This document shows positions 47,142 to 60,000 of a stretch of 64,000 nucleotides of DNA, in pieces. The stretch is from Artocarpus heterophyllus (taxonomy: Eukaryota; Streptophyta; Magnoliopsida; Rosales; Moraceae): positions 9,273,512-9,337,511 of the forward strand of contig CM046350.1 of assembly GCA_025403435.1 (NCBI GenBank), read 5' to 3'. Made by a program: the position numbers and the translations under genes. How positions within the stretch are numbered: the stretch's first letter is position 1; each line of letters starts with the position of its first letter. Below the pieces are notes generated by a model, which worked only from the letters and a program-made list of their open reading frames with translations, was not told where the DNA came from and ran no database searches.

Positions 47142-50100
47142 ATGGCGAAGGGAGGGTTCTTCCTCGAGAAGTTTCGGAGGTGCGTACGGACGGCGTTCTT
47201 CATGTTGGCGATGGTGGTCTCGCTGCTGGTCTCGTCGTTGCCCGTGCTCGTGGCTATAGGGGACGTGTTGGTGCCCTGCGTTCTGATCTCGAGTTTTACG
47301 TGCGTCAGGTGTTATGGCTTCAAAGAGCATTTGAATCGATACGCCTTCGAGAGCTCTCTCACCGATATTCCTCTCGTCTCTGTTATCAGATCTTTCATCA
47401 TTACTTGTATTATTCTATATTCCCTTCTTAATCGGCTTCCTTCTCATTTCTTTCCATTTTATGTGCATTCATATCTTCTGACAAATCAAGAAGAATATTT
47501 TCTTAGAAAAATCTGTCTCCATTATTGAGATTAATGGAAATTCGACTATCCATTTTCATTCCGACATGTTATTCCTATCATTTTTTTTCCTCGGTTCTAG
47601 CATAGGAAACTGAGAAAAATACTTTTATTGTTTGCTTGTTTTTTCCGCTTCTTCTGTCTTTCTGTCCTTTCTAAATTAAAGATACAAGATGAAGCTGTAT
47701 AGCTTAGACCAGATATCTTTTCCCCATCAACCGATATTTGTTTGTTTTTGTCTGAAACATTGTTTGGGGAACTTATAAGTTTGAGAAATGAATCTAGTGT
47801 TATCCAATTCCAAATGTTTGAGATTGATTCAAAATTGGCATGATTGAGATGGGTTTGTGACTGTAATTAAATAATTTCTTTTTTTTCTCCTCTCTTTTTT
47901 TCATCAAAATATGAAATTTGTTTAGGAGCAAGTACTAATTCGCTGATATGGGTTTTATCTATTGATTCATGATACAGTTGTTTATTCTATGTGTGATGGC
48001 CCTGCTCTATCACACGGGCCATACCTTGGAACTGTGTCTATTTGCTCCTTCGCATCAATTCTTCTTCTTTCAGTTAAGGCTTGCGTTTTTACTGTAAATT
48101 CTCAAATCGAGGCTGAAGCTTCATCTTCCCCCTCAAGGCAGAGGCTTCACCTTAAGAAGTCATGGGGAATGCCCGTCTTGTTTCTCTCCTCAGTCGTCTT
48201 TGCCCTTGGCCATACTGTGGTGGCTTATAGAACAAGTTGCAGGGCTAGGAGAAAGTTCTTATTTCACCGAGTTGACCCTGAAGCAGTAAGCTTTCATTGT
48301 TTTTCTGTCTTTTCTTTGGAAGGATATAGTTATTTTGAATTTTGCAATTGCTGCAGATTTGGAGAGAATTCTAATGGGGATGCTATAATGTTGCAATTTT
48401 TGAGCGACTGAATTTGTTCCTTTTTTTTTTTAATATATGATTGTGTACTTCTCACAGTTCTTCTCTTCTAAATCAACAGGTCCACTTGTGTAAAAACGTT
48501 TTCTCTAGCTACCAGAAGGTCCCACGTTCTCCCACTCCTTCTGGGGATAAAACCCCGAAAAGTGACGGTGAAACAAAGCGGAAGCCTTTTGAGATTGCTC
48601 GGGATGAAGGGGAACTTCCGTTTAGAGTACTTGCAGATGTTGATAGCTTATTCCTTCAATGCCAAGGGGTTACCCTCCACTACAAACTTAGTTTGCCTGG
48701 TTCTCCACTTCGTTCCTTATCGTCCACTACGTTTCTTGATTCTGATCCTAGTGGAAGCTCTGCACAAATGGCTATGGGAAGGCCAAAACTTGATAAGCAT
48801 CCTTTAAATTTGTTTTCAAAAAGCCAGTATAATCTACATAGGAGCTATAGCAATCAATTTCACAGCTCATCTTTGTATGCTCCACTATTGGACGGCTCTA
48901 CAATTTCTCCTGTTCTTTCTGAAGAAATTCCTCCCCTGAGTCTAGATGCTTGTAAAGAGGACGAAGTGCGTAAAGTGAACTCCCCTGCTTTGGAGAAAGA
49001 TTTGGAAAGAGAGGGACAGTTTGGTATTGTTCTAGTGCATGGTTTCGGTGGAGGGGTTTTCTCATGGAGACATGTGATGGGGGTTCTGGCTCGGCAGGTT
49101 GGTTGCACAGTCGCTGCTTTTGACAGACCTGGCTGGGGACTAACCTCAAGGCCACGTAAGGAGGATTGGGAGGAAAAAGAAATGCCTAACCCCTACAAGC
49201 TTGAAAGTCAGGTACTTGCCACTCGTTTGTTGTATCTCTTTTGTTTTTTAATTAACTGTAAATGCTCTGTTCTCATCTCTTGGCTAGGACGTCCGCTGAG
49301 ATAAGTAACACACTATCAAGCCTGCTATAGGCCACGTTGGACCTTGGCAAACTGTTGGCAGCTGGCAACGCACTTGATTTAACTTAAAATCTTGTTTATG
49401 TTTATTTGTGGACTAGCAGCCGTTTATTATGCAATATAGAAAACATGTTTCAAGTATCTAGTAAATAGGGGGCCACGATATGGCTACGTTGGCCATACTT
49501 GCCCTAGGTTATTATCCACTTATCATTTTAGCTCTGTGTTTGGGAATTAATACCATATTCTGTGTTTGCATATTTGAAATTTTTTGGCTTCAGGTTGATC
49601 TGCTTCTTTCTTTCTGCTCTGAGATGGGATTTTCCTCGGTGGTCCTTGTTGGTCATGATGATGGAGGGCTTCTGGCTTTAATGGCTGCACAAAAAGTTCA
49701 AGCATCTTTGAATTCTTTCAATGTGAGTTTGCTCCCTTACTTTCGTAAGATAATTTTATGCTCCGTAGGTTTATCTCACGATGTCCCTCATTTTATTTTT
49801 TTATGTGTGCTGAGGGCAAGCTATTTACTAAATGCCAAATACAGAATAACTAAAACATCCGGCAAGGATTCTAAGTGGCAGTCAGAACCTTCTTGTTTTT
49901 GAAATGCTTATAAGTCTCCAAAATGCATCTTTTCAATAGCTTCATTGTACTTTTTTTGTACATTGTTCAGGTTACAATTAAGGGGGTGGTTTTGTTAAGT
50001 GTTAGCTTGTCAAGAGAGGTGGTTCCTAGCTTTGCAAGAATTCTAATGCGTACTTCACTTGGTAAAAGGCACCTGGTTCGTCCTCTACTGCGAACAGAAA

Positions 50101-51077
50101 TCACTCAAGTGGTGAATCGGCGTGCATGGTATGATGCTACGAAATTAACGACAGAGGTTTTGAGTCTGTATAAGGTACGACTATGACTAGCAATATTTGA
50201 AATTCATCACTTATTTAAAGTTAATAGGTTCCACAAGATGGAAAAAGAAATAAAGCACTAGATAAATGTGTGATACTCTAGATGTATAAGCTTCCTGGCG
50301 TTTCTTCTAATTTAACAGCCGTCCTGAGTAACTTCCAAAATGAAATGTGGCCGGAATTCGTGTCATCTCCTGCTGCTTTCACTTTACTCAAGTTATTAAA
50401 TAGCACGACTTAGAATTAATTCTGCCCTATTTTTTCCACCTAGAATATATATATATTTCTTATCCTTAGCCAATTAACCTTTATTCAAGTTACTCGTGTT
50501 TTGTTTTGCATCAGGCTCCTCTTTGTGTAGAGGGATGGGACGAAGCACTTCACGAGATTGGCAGACTATCATATCAGACAGTCCTGACTCAGCAAAATGC
50601 AACGTCATTGTTGAAGGCAGTTGAAGACATGCCTGTGATGGTAATTGCTGGCGCCGAAGATGCTCTTGTCCCTCTTAAATCTTCTCAGGCTATGGCTTCA
50701 AAACTTGTAAATTCTGTAAGTTTTTTTTTTTTTTTTTGTTATTCTCTTTTCTATTACACCAAACTAATTAATGCATTTAAGCTGGTAGCAAATGGGAAAA
50801 ACGAAAACAACCTTGCCCTTAGAAAACTGGTTGCCGAGTCTCAGTTTTTAAAACATAGGCTGCTCTCTACCCTGGGCGGCAAATTGCATGTTTAGCCGGG
50901 GTCCATTGGAAATGTTCAATTCATCTGATCTGATGATAACATTTTGGCTTGCAGAAACTGGTTGCGATGTCCGGATGTGGTCACCTTCCGCATGAAGAGT
51001 GCCCCAAGGCATTGCTTGCTGCTATATCGCCCTTCATAAGCATACTTTTACTAAAACAATGCTCACAAAGCCAGTAG
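47142..51077 (+). CDS. Membrane-anchored alpha/beta hydrolase with Asp at the nucleophile position, 7 exons, 653 aa
   Basis: Exons are 47142-47406, 47978-48285, 48480-49211, 49594-49722, 49971-50174, 50515-50715 and 50955-51077. All introns are GT-AG and all joins keep frame. The protein resembles an uncharacterised plant family with Arabidopsis members such as At1g80280 and At1g15490 (from memory of the family). The N-terminal 190 residues hold about four hydrophobic segments (MLAMVVSLLVSSLPVLVAIG first), implying a membrane location. A hydrolase domain of about 280 residues follows. It has HGFGGG at 378-383, an elbow GHDDG at 455-459 with Asp457 where lipases have Ser, a candidate acid in GAEDALVP (Asp595) and His623 in GCGHLPHEE. 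Asp nucleophiles occur in epoxide hydrolases and haloalkane dehalogenases, so related chemistry is possible. The substrate is unknown. The first donor (T|GTATTA) was chosen by length agreement with the family. Confidence 0.9.
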
Positions 51078-51640
51078 CATAACTTCTTTTGACTTATAAA
51101 TAGGGTTAATTTTCTTCGTCTCTTGAAGCAATTTAAATCCAAAGAGAAAGAGAGTAATGCCATCTCTTCTTTTGGGTATTTTTGATGTGTTAGTTCGGGG
51201 CCTTACCCTTATTCTAATTCTCTAGGGTGTAAAGCTCTCTTTCGGTGTATTTTTCGTTTTTTTCCCCTTCTTCTTTTCTTTGCTTTGGAATGTGTATTCT
51301 CACCGGTCGCTGGTTCCCACTAAAGTGGTGAAGATAACAAATATGTTGTACATTTGATCAGGCCTTTTTTTTTTTTTTTTTCTGTGCGATCGGACAAGGT
51401 AGCGATGTATTGGCAATATCAAAAGGAGGAACGATATAAAAATTGGGCAAGAACTAAATGCTATTTTTTTTTTGAAAGTTTTTTTTTTTTTTGGGGAGGG
51501 AAACCAGAATTGAAAACTAGGGGTGAGGCAGTGGCTGTTCGGAATTCTGTTGGTTGTCAGAAGGGTTTTTTTTTTTTTTTGGCACAAATAAAACGACCTG
51601 GGATTAGAACTATTGAGCAAAATGCTGATCATCGCACGGG
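51078..51640 (+). other. 3' untranslated region and downstream flank of the hydrolase gene
   Basis: The sequence after TAG 51075 is T-rich and should contain the 3' UTR to roughly 51300-51350. No precise poly(A) site can be set. Long T-runs at 51364-51380 and 51478-51492 may be homopolymer tails of a degraded retroelement. Confidence 0.4.
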
Positions 51641-51960
51641 GGGCAACCTCCCCTTCAGAAAAAAAGGCCCCCTTATTAGCAGAAAACGCCCATTTAGCCA
51701 TATCATGAGGCGCTACGAGAAGCCCAGGACACGAGGAGACAATTCTTAACATTTTCCAAAAACATTGCCAACTAAGGTTGCTAGTTCGATTTGTAGTAGT
51801 TTAAATTAGGTCTGCCAAACAACCTAGAAACACTGGTTAAGAGGTCCATCTTTGCGTCATATTCCACCCCATAGCTGTTCCATCCCGCAGAGAAATGCAA
51901 CCAAAGGCCAGATCAATTGCCCAAAGCTCGGCCTCAAGAGCACTAGAAGACGCACCAATG
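51640..51960 (-). pseudogene. LINE-type reverse transcriptase RNase H domain remnant (RVT_3-like)
   Basis: On the minus strand the segment 51957-51841 reads SSALEAELWAIDLAFGC, a close match to the conserved SALEAEL(W/A)AI region of plant LINE-associated RNase H. Further along, 51785-51660 encodes pieces such as LLVSWASRSA and HDMAKWAFSANKG, matching the domain's C-terminal (R)..N..AH.LAKWA region. The pieces lie in different frames with stops between them, so this is a decayed fragment. It lies 560 bp beyond the hydrolase stop codon, in antisense orientation. Confidence 0.65.
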
Positions 51961-52879
51961 CGAGTTTATTGTGAATTTCAAATGATTGGAAAAAGAAAAT
52001 TGAGTTTTTTTTTTTTAATTTGTATTCATACAAAATAAAGATTTCAAGTTGGAAAAAAAAGGAAGGCTTTTGACACTTACTTCTATAAATGTATGCTTAA
52101 ATGTGGTAGAATTCAGGCATGTAATGTGAATGATAGTGAGATAATTTTTTTAAATTAGCATAGTTTTTGAAAATATAGTAAAAATATGGTATAACATATA
52201 ATTTTCTTTAAAAAAACACACAGAGCATGATAATTTTTTTGAATAAGCACAGTTTTTAAAAATATAGTATAACATATAATTTTCTCCAAAAAAAAAAACA
52301 CAAAATATAAGCGTTGAACAAAAGTTTTTAAAAATATAATATAACATGTATTTTTTCAAAAAAAAAAAAAAAAACACAAAATATAAGCGTTTCTTTTGGT
52401 CAAAACTTTTTCTTGAGCGATAAGTTTTGTCTTTCATTTCCTTTTTCCTTTCCCTGAACAATGCACTTTCTGCCGTAAATGAATTTGCGGTTCTCAAGAT
52501 AAAAAATAATAAAGAAATTCCTTTCGTTTAAAAGGATGCTACTTATTATATTGTATTGTGACTCAATTAAACGCATGACAGATGTCTATCTATTCTAAGG
52601 ATTTTGGTATCCCTGTTAGTAGTGTTTAATTTTGGATAAAATATAACACGGTAACGACTAATAAGAGTAAAATACACAAAATGAGAAAAAAGACAAATCG
52701 ATGTTTCCTTAAAAAAATTTCTAAAAATAAAAAATACATCTAATATAGTCACCCAACCTAAATTAATATCTAGTTTTGATACGTGATGAAGATGGACTTG
52801 TGTCGGACAGTAAATGCAGTGATTTCTAACAGGTCTCCGGAAGATGTAGGTTTATTGGTAGTTGACGTGAAACATATGG
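51961..52879. other. AT-rich intergenic DNA with short repeated phrases
   Basis: TATAACATATAATTTTCTxxAAAAAA-type units with AAACACA tails recur three times at about 52190-52385. No gene is supported. Confidence 0.5.
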
Positions 52880-53030
52880 CCGTTTTGTATTGTTTTTAAA
52901 ATAGGTGAAAATATTTTTATTTTAGAAAATAAGAATTACTTGAGAATTATGCTGATAGTGTTTTTAAAATTTTTGTCTTAAAAAATATGCGAAAACATTT
53001 TCAAAATTTTTGAGAACAAAAATAAACGAG
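52880..53030. repeat. Repeat shared with 28446-28610
   Basis: The same ordered blocks as the other copy; one end here reads ACAAAAATAAACGAGGCC. Confidence 0.55.
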
Positions 53031-53083
53031 GCCATGATGTCTTGTGCTCACTGTGGAATGATTTGTAACCGCATCTCTCGCAA

Positions 53084-54640
53084 AAGAAAAAAATGTGGTT
53101 GCCTACTGATCTCACGTCTATTTACGCATTCTAAAATAACCCCAAGTATAAGATTGTCTCAAGTAATACTTACTCGGTGAATCCGAGGTCGAACCCACAA
53201 GGAAAGGAAGGATTTATTCAGTTCCAGTACATGTATTATATTAACTTTTTCTTTTTATTTAAGCTGAAAAATTTGAGGATTAATATTTATTATTCACCAA
53301 ATGTATTTACAATATTTACACATTTTTACAATATTTTTCATCTTTAAATTTTGATAATTTGAAACTTTAATAACAAGAAATGCAAATAATAACTTAACTA
53401 GAGTAATAACAGTAATAACGACGATTTAAAGAGGTAAAACAATAATAATAACAAGACTGAGGTTTAAAGGTTCTGTTCTGGCAATTATCTTAAATATATT
53501 TTAGTTTCTCTTTTTATTTATTAGTTGGTTTAAGTATACACTATGTCGACAATAAATCAAGAGTTGCCAAGCATTTTCTGTGCCATTCCATGTCTATAAT
53601 GTAGCAAAAACACAACTTAATAAATAAGCAGTATTTCAACATAACTTAACTAAAATAACAACCAAGATATTAAGTTAAGCATTTACCAAGCCATTCTCTG
53701 TCTACGAGTAATCAAGGTCCTCCCAAGCATTATTCGTGCCAGTCTATGTCGTCGATAAATCAAAATCGTAATTTTGGCAGAGTTTTTAGCTAAGAAAATA
53801 TTGAAATTCTAAGTTTTCTAAGAAAATATTTTGGCATTATAACTGCTTAGAAAACTAAGAAAAACCAAAAATATTTAAGGTAATTTTGCCAGAATTTTCC
53901 CTTCTTCCCTCAGCTAAAAAGAAATTTAAAAAAACATAATTAATAAAGTACTACTGATATTATTGAGCATAATTTTTACAACATAAACTAGAAAAATTTT
54001 TACAAGAAACTAGACTAAAAACTAAAATAAAAACTAAACTATAACTATTACAGCAACATTCTCATACTGCGAGAGGAGATGCTGAGACCCGAAAGATAGC
54101 TCGGTATTTACAGGCATGAAAGAGTTATTATTCTTCAATTATTTTTACTATTCAAGCGTTGAAAAACTTGGATATCCAATTTCCTTCTCTTTCTTCGCGC
54201 TGAGACTGTTATCAGAGTGTGAGAATTCGTTTGAAATCCCCTGCTTCTCGACGGTTGACAGCACGAAAATAGGCGCGATTTGGGCCGTTGAAGACGCGAT
54301 CCAAGGGCTCCCAGACGCTTACAAAAATGGGCCCAGGTGGGACCAGTGGCCCGCAAACAAAGACCGTCAGATCGGTCTTGGTAAGCGCATCGAACGGATG
54401 GAATAACGGCTACGGTAAAGACAAATGCACGAGAGTAGACACAGCCCGGGATGCTCTTTGACTCGCCTGCAGCTTTGTCTGCGCGTGTGAAGTACGCGCC
54501 AATCATATCTCACCACGTGGATTCCACTGTTGAGACTCGGCGGACGCAATGGATGATGCATTGACACACGTCGCTACTTTGGACGGCTGAGATCGTCTGG
54601 GCAGATAATCGAACGTTCAAAAACTTGCCACGTGTCCCAT
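53084..54640. repeat. Probable decayed retroelement-derived sequence
   Basis: The start holds CTCGGTGAATCCGAGGTCGAACCCACAAGG-like sequence (53171-53205), a phrase met in many dispersed plant repeats. Three related segments with CCAAGCATTTTCTGTGCCA, CCAAGCCATTCTCTGTCTA and CCAAGCATTATTCGTGCCA lie at about 53560-53760. The stretch 54240-54640 is GC-richer with GCCACGTGTCCC near its end. No protein domain is visible and the family is uncertain. Confidence 0.4.
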
Positions 54641-55786
54641 TAAATTCAAATTCGAATTTTTAATTATTTTTTATGCATTTGATGTATTTTGTCTGTTTTT
54701 TCACCGTTTTGCTCTGTTATTTCAAATCTAAAATTCACAGACATATTAAAATTAATTATTTTACAAACATAATATTTACATCAACATTAAAAATATTTAT
54801 TCTATATTAAAACACACAAAATTAATCAAAAACTTCTAAAATTTTCAGTCTTTTTTGGTTTAGCACATATATGATTTTTATGACTTGGAGATATTTTTAG
54901 AAATCACTAAAAAGATAATAGGACATATTTACAAACTTAAAACACACTATCAAACACATTAAGACTTAAAATAAAATCACACAACATTATTTTTACGGTT
55001 TCAACTATTTAAACACTTATTTAACACACCGAAACGACTCCAAAAATTACTAAAAATATTATTGAACATAAAAACATACTAAAAACACATTTTTAAACAC
55101 ATTTGCATACTAAGACATTAAAACACTATTTATCACTGAATTGCTATAATTAAGGAGTTTTATGGAAAATATTAATGCAAAATGCTTGATTTTATCGTTA
55201 AGAAAAGTACATTTTCTAAGTCTCATCACCCACCTGTTAATTAAATTACGTGTTTAGTTTTTCTTTGGATGTAATTTATGTCAATTTCATCCCTTATTTT
55301 GTAGCTTCTGCAGTTTGTGACGATTTGGCTAATTAATGAGACTTTAAGTTTTATTTAAAAAAAAAAGGTTTTATAGATATACTTACTTATTTAAAGGTGC
55401 ATTTGTTTCGTGTATTCAATTGCTTCTTTGGATTCAGAATTTTGAACTGAGCTTCATTATACCATTGGTAACATTAATATTTGAATCTTAATTCAAATCT
55501 CACTTGAGTTTTGGGTCTAAAGTTCAAGTTTTGTAGCACGTAAATTTTACAGTGCAATATTTTCTTTTTTCGGATTTTCTCTTTCCTATACTTGAGGAAA
55601 ACAATACCATCATTTTCATTTGATTTTTTATGAAGACGATTTTTTTCATTGCATTCATAATGAATAGAGGAATAATTCAAGATTCATATTACATATCCTT
55701 TAATATCACGAACATTAATCATTATATCCGCATAAAACTCTAAAACATACAATTATATTACAGATTTAAGTAAAAACGTAAATTTC
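54641..55786. other. AT-rich intergenic DNA
   Basis: Repeated AAACACATT/AACACA phrases at 54780-55140 give a low-complexity look. No gene is supported. Confidence 0.5.
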
Positions 55787-55938
55787 TAGGGTGTTTGGGA
55801 AGGATGATTAGAACCAATTTTGGTTAAAGACACTGTAGTATATGAGAGTTTTATACTACAATTCATTATAGTATATAAGAGTTTTACATTATAACAATTA
55901 AAACTTTTGGTTGCAACAAACATCGCCAAACACACTCT
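55787..55938. repeat. MITE copy, CTCACATGCTACAGTA family
   Basis: Starts TAGGGTGTTTGGGAAGGATG and ends CATCGCCAAACACACTCTTC. Inside are ACACTGTAGTATATGAGAGT and ATAGTATATAAGAGTTTTAC. It lies about 1.1 kb upstream of the ASI1-like coding start. Confidence 0.7.
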
Positions 55939-55989
55939 TCATGAACTCAAACTAAGCCAATATGCATTTTTTACGGTTATTTGTGTAAA

Positions 55990-56120
55990 AATATTGAGCA
56001 ATTTTATTTGTCTCGAGCGGGCTCCAGCCCGTATCTCTCACACAGGTGCGCCCTACTGGCCTACCCAATGAGGCCCACCCATGTAAGAGACACATACTCG
56101 AGTCTGAGCGGGACAAAAAA
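55990..56120. repeat. Small repeat with tRNA-like or SINE-like phrases, unassigned
   Basis: CTCGAGCGGGCTCCAGCCCG near the start and ACTCGAGTCTGAGCGGGAC near the end give partial repetition. The middle (GGCCTACCCAATGAGGCCCA) is GC-rich. It does not fold as a standard tRNA by eye. Confidence 0.25.
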
Positions 56121-56479
56121 AGTTTTTCAAAAATATTTCCTCACGAGATCAGAGAAAAAAAAAAGAATAGAAAAAAAAAAGAGAATGTTCTCCGATTATA
56201 TTGCGTGTAACATATACAACGGTCAAACACACGGTAATGATCGTGACCCCAAGTAAACCACCTCGCCCTCCCCGCCACGTGAGTGGACTCAAACCTCCTC
56301 CCTCCCGCTTCCGAACAAAACGACAAGCGAGTAAACTCCACTGACGCGGAGAGAGAGTGGGACTCTCAAAATTTTTTTTTTCCCCACAGAAATCACGTTG
56401 CTCTGCATGCACGTCGCCTCTCGTTTTCCCCGTACAACCTCACACCCAGTTCTTGCTCAGGCGGTGGCACTGCCCCCTA

Positions 56480-57058
56480 CTTTCTCTCTCTCTCTCTCTC
56501 TCTGTTTCTTCAGTTTCTACCTTGTCGGTTGATTTTTGCACCTGCTCTTTACTGAGAGTCTTATTTGTCTTCCATGGCGTAGTTTCTCTGTGAGCAAGGA
56601 TTTCACGCTTCTCATGGTATTTTTCTGCTCTTTCTCAAAAAATTTTGGCCCTTTTTTAATGTTATTGCTCAATATAATGAATCTATCCTCTCGTTCTTTA
56701 ACTTTTTTTTTTTTTGGCTCAAATCTCCTTTATTTTTGCTTCCCTTTTGCCGATTGCTTCTCTTCTATTAATATTATGCACAAATTGGCGTAATTCAGGA
56801 AAGCTCTTTTTGAACTCTTTTTCATTTCATTTTATTTTATTTTATTTTTGAGCAACTTTTGTTTCTGATTACATGATCATGCATTACTTAGCTTCATTCA
56901 TTGTCATCTCAGGACAAACAAGTTTTTCTTGTACTCGTCATGTTACTGATAATGTAGTTGTCTTGATTTTTTTCTTTTTTGGCTCTCAAAGGCTATGAGA
57001 TTATGAACTCAAGAATTCGAGCTTAATTCGTCGTTTTTGGTGCTCTGGAGGGCCAGTA
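56480..57058 (+). other. 5' leader region of the ASI1-like gene, probably with a leader intron
   Basis: A (TC)n run at about 56482-56503 is typical of plant core promoters and leaders. A likely 5' UTR exon ends near 56618 (CTTCTCATG|GTATTTTT), and T-rich sequence then runs to the coding start. The exact acceptor is not clear. Confidence 0.4.
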
Positions 57059-60000
57059 ATGGACGGCGAGATTGAATTTAAGTGGGGTGTTAAGACCGGT
57101 GTTGGTCAAGATTTCCATTTCTATGAGTCATTTACTTACGGTGGTATTCGATACTCGCTTTATGACTGTGCATGGTTCTACAATCCTGGTGATCCTGAGA
57201 CTAATGTTGCTAAGATCGTGAAGATGTTTGAGACGCCAAACCATGAGAGGAAGGCAAGGGTTATCTGGTTTTTTCGTCCTAGTGAGATACGTCGATTTTT
57301 GGGCGACATTGAGCCCAAGTGGAACGAGCTACTTTTAGCATCTGGTCGGGGAAAAGGCTTGTCCAATGTCGTTCATCTGGTATGGTTTTTGGCTATCATT
57401 TATCATGGTTTTTGTGCTTTTCATCCATGGATGAACTATATCTTATTGCATGATACAATTATTTCCATATTGCTAAAGATAGTTATGACGCATTACTATG
57501 TTGTTAGATCACACAATTCAATGTTCCTTGTCCTCCCTTTTACCAAGTGCTATATGCAAAGCCGAGAGCAATAAAATCGAAGAAAAAACAATAAAATAAG
57601 CACACACAAGGTTTATGATGGTTCAACCTAAATATTGATAACTTGGGCACGATAGGTTCCACACACTCAACAATAGGATGTATTTGTAAATTTGCTTCAG
57701 CATTTTGTTATATTCTTACAATGGCAATGCAAACAATTTATTATTTTCTCTTCACTTGTTTTCCTCTGCTTTTTGGACTTGGAGTTGACCAATTCATTAG
57801 TTTTTAACAAAGGGTATCTGCGTTGAAAGTTTTACGTTCTTCAGGAAGCAGTTGTTGGGAAATGCAATGTTATCTGCATGTCAAAGGACGTGAGAAATCC
57901 TCGGCCCTCGGCAAATGAGTTCCAAAGATCAGACTACTTTTTCTATCGTACTTTTGATGTACATAACTATTCAATATCGGAGAAGTTTGCAGATGACATT
58001 GGTGGAATAAGAGGTCAGTCTTTGGTGATCGGCAAAAATTCTAAACTTTTTGACTTTTGAATTGAGACTAATTTCTGTTATGTTCTTAAAAACTTCTGAA
58101 TGCATTGCAGTGGAGTTCTTTTTCAACAGGATGAAAGGTCAAAGATCGACTAATCCTCCCAACTACCAGGCAGAATTAAAAAAGCAGGGTGAACAACTTA
58201 ATGTGTCTTCCACTTCCAGGACAGAATTAAACAAAGGCTTAGGCAGTCCATCCAAAAGTGGCACGCCTACTGGCAAAAAAATCTCATTGAAAGGTAACTT
58301 CTAAAGATGCCAAGTCTGCCCGCTGTTTACACGAGGGAAGTTGGACAAGTATAAAAGAAATTTTCTTTTTCTTGAGATGCAGAATCAGAGAGAAGCTTAT
58401 ATGAAAGTCCCAAGCTGAAAGGTTTTATTGTTGAAAATGGAACTGGCCCTCGCATACAAAACAAAGATAAATATAAAGTGAGACCTTTTGAAGTTGGCTT
58501 AACTGAGAATGCAGCAGATACTCGACCTTACAAGAAGAGAATCATTCTTCTGGATGAGAAGGGTTCCATTAGCCAGAAAGGACCACCCGCCAAGAGGGAC
58601 AGTTTTGGAGCGAAGGCAAGTACGATTTCTGAAAAAGCAGGTGCCCAACTTGCATCCAGTGAGGGTCTCAAGACTAACAACCAACTTATGGAAGTAACTA
58701 GAAGGCCTAATGCTGTAAGTCTTGAGAATTTCAGATTAATTTCGTCTGTTTACACCATGTTTATCTTGCTAGAAATTCATTGGTATGATGCATATAACCA
58801 TATTGAATTTGCTATTATATGTGATATGTCAACTCCGAGTTCCTTTATTCAAAGAAAAATAAAATTTGTAGCTTTCTTTTAAAATTCCCAACACTAACCA
58901 CCAACTTCTCGGCAAGTCTCTTGCTTCTTGTGCTTCCAATGATGGGAAAGGAAAAATATTTGACGAAATATTTGAGATTACTCTTGTGGTAAACAATGGT
59001 TAAGAATATTGGTTTGCAAAGGCATGGACCGTGTATTACCTTGCCTTTTTTAAAAAAAAAATTGCATATTTTGATTATAGGTTCTTGAATAATCTTTTTT
59101 TTTTTTTTTTGAATTTCTTGCTTGCAGGATAGAAGTAATTGGTTCAAAGAACTTGTAAGTTCCTATCTACTGATAGTATCATAAACCTATCCCAAGTGTG
59201 GTTTTTTCCACCTAGGCTTTGCTTTTTTAAAAAGCTTTCTCATCTTGGAAATTTTATTTCTTGAGTTAAATTTGCATGAATTTGAAAGAATCTGCACTTC
59301 GAGGCTTTGCTAGATACAGAATTGGTGATGCATGAAGGTGTTTCAACCTATCCTCAATATAGCAAGCTGAAAGTGCTGCATAAATTTTCTCCTCATCCGG
59401 AATTTTCATGTGTTATCATCTCTTCGTTTTCGAAGGCTCTTTTACGTGTAAACTGAACGCCAAAATCTCTATAATATCCAAATTTGTAATATCTCTATAC
59501 AGTATGGAAAATAATATAACAAAGACTAAATTTATCCCTCCGCGACTTTCCAGCCTTGGGAAGCTAAACTACAGAAAGCTCAAGAAGCAGGTACACTGGT
59601 CTTGCTAGAAAATTTGGATCCGTCCTTTGCGTCAATTGAAGTTGAGGTGGTTATGATGATTCTTTTTTGTAGCTTTCTTTCCATAAAATAAAAAAGGAGA
59701 AAAGTAGCATTTGATGTTAAACTCTACTCTGCTTTAAGAAATGCTAATCATTCACTTTAAAATCTTCAATTGCAATTTTCATTTAGCACCAAATTCCATT
59801 GGAAAGGCAATAGGATGCCTTATGGAAGGGCATTAGGGGACAAATGTTGTGTGGTCAGGGCATTCTGTTTGATCCCGATCCCTTTTCCTTCTCAGGATCT
59901 AGTTTATTATGCCCTTGAAGAAAAGGTTGATACAAGGATGATACAGCACAGCGCATTTTCTAACCCACTATATGGTACAGTGGCTGTACAAGTTTTCCTG

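Noticed and set aside
53171..53205. GGTCGAACCC as a tRNA T-arm
   Set aside because: No matching D-arm or acceptor stem; the phrase belongs to a dispersed repeat.
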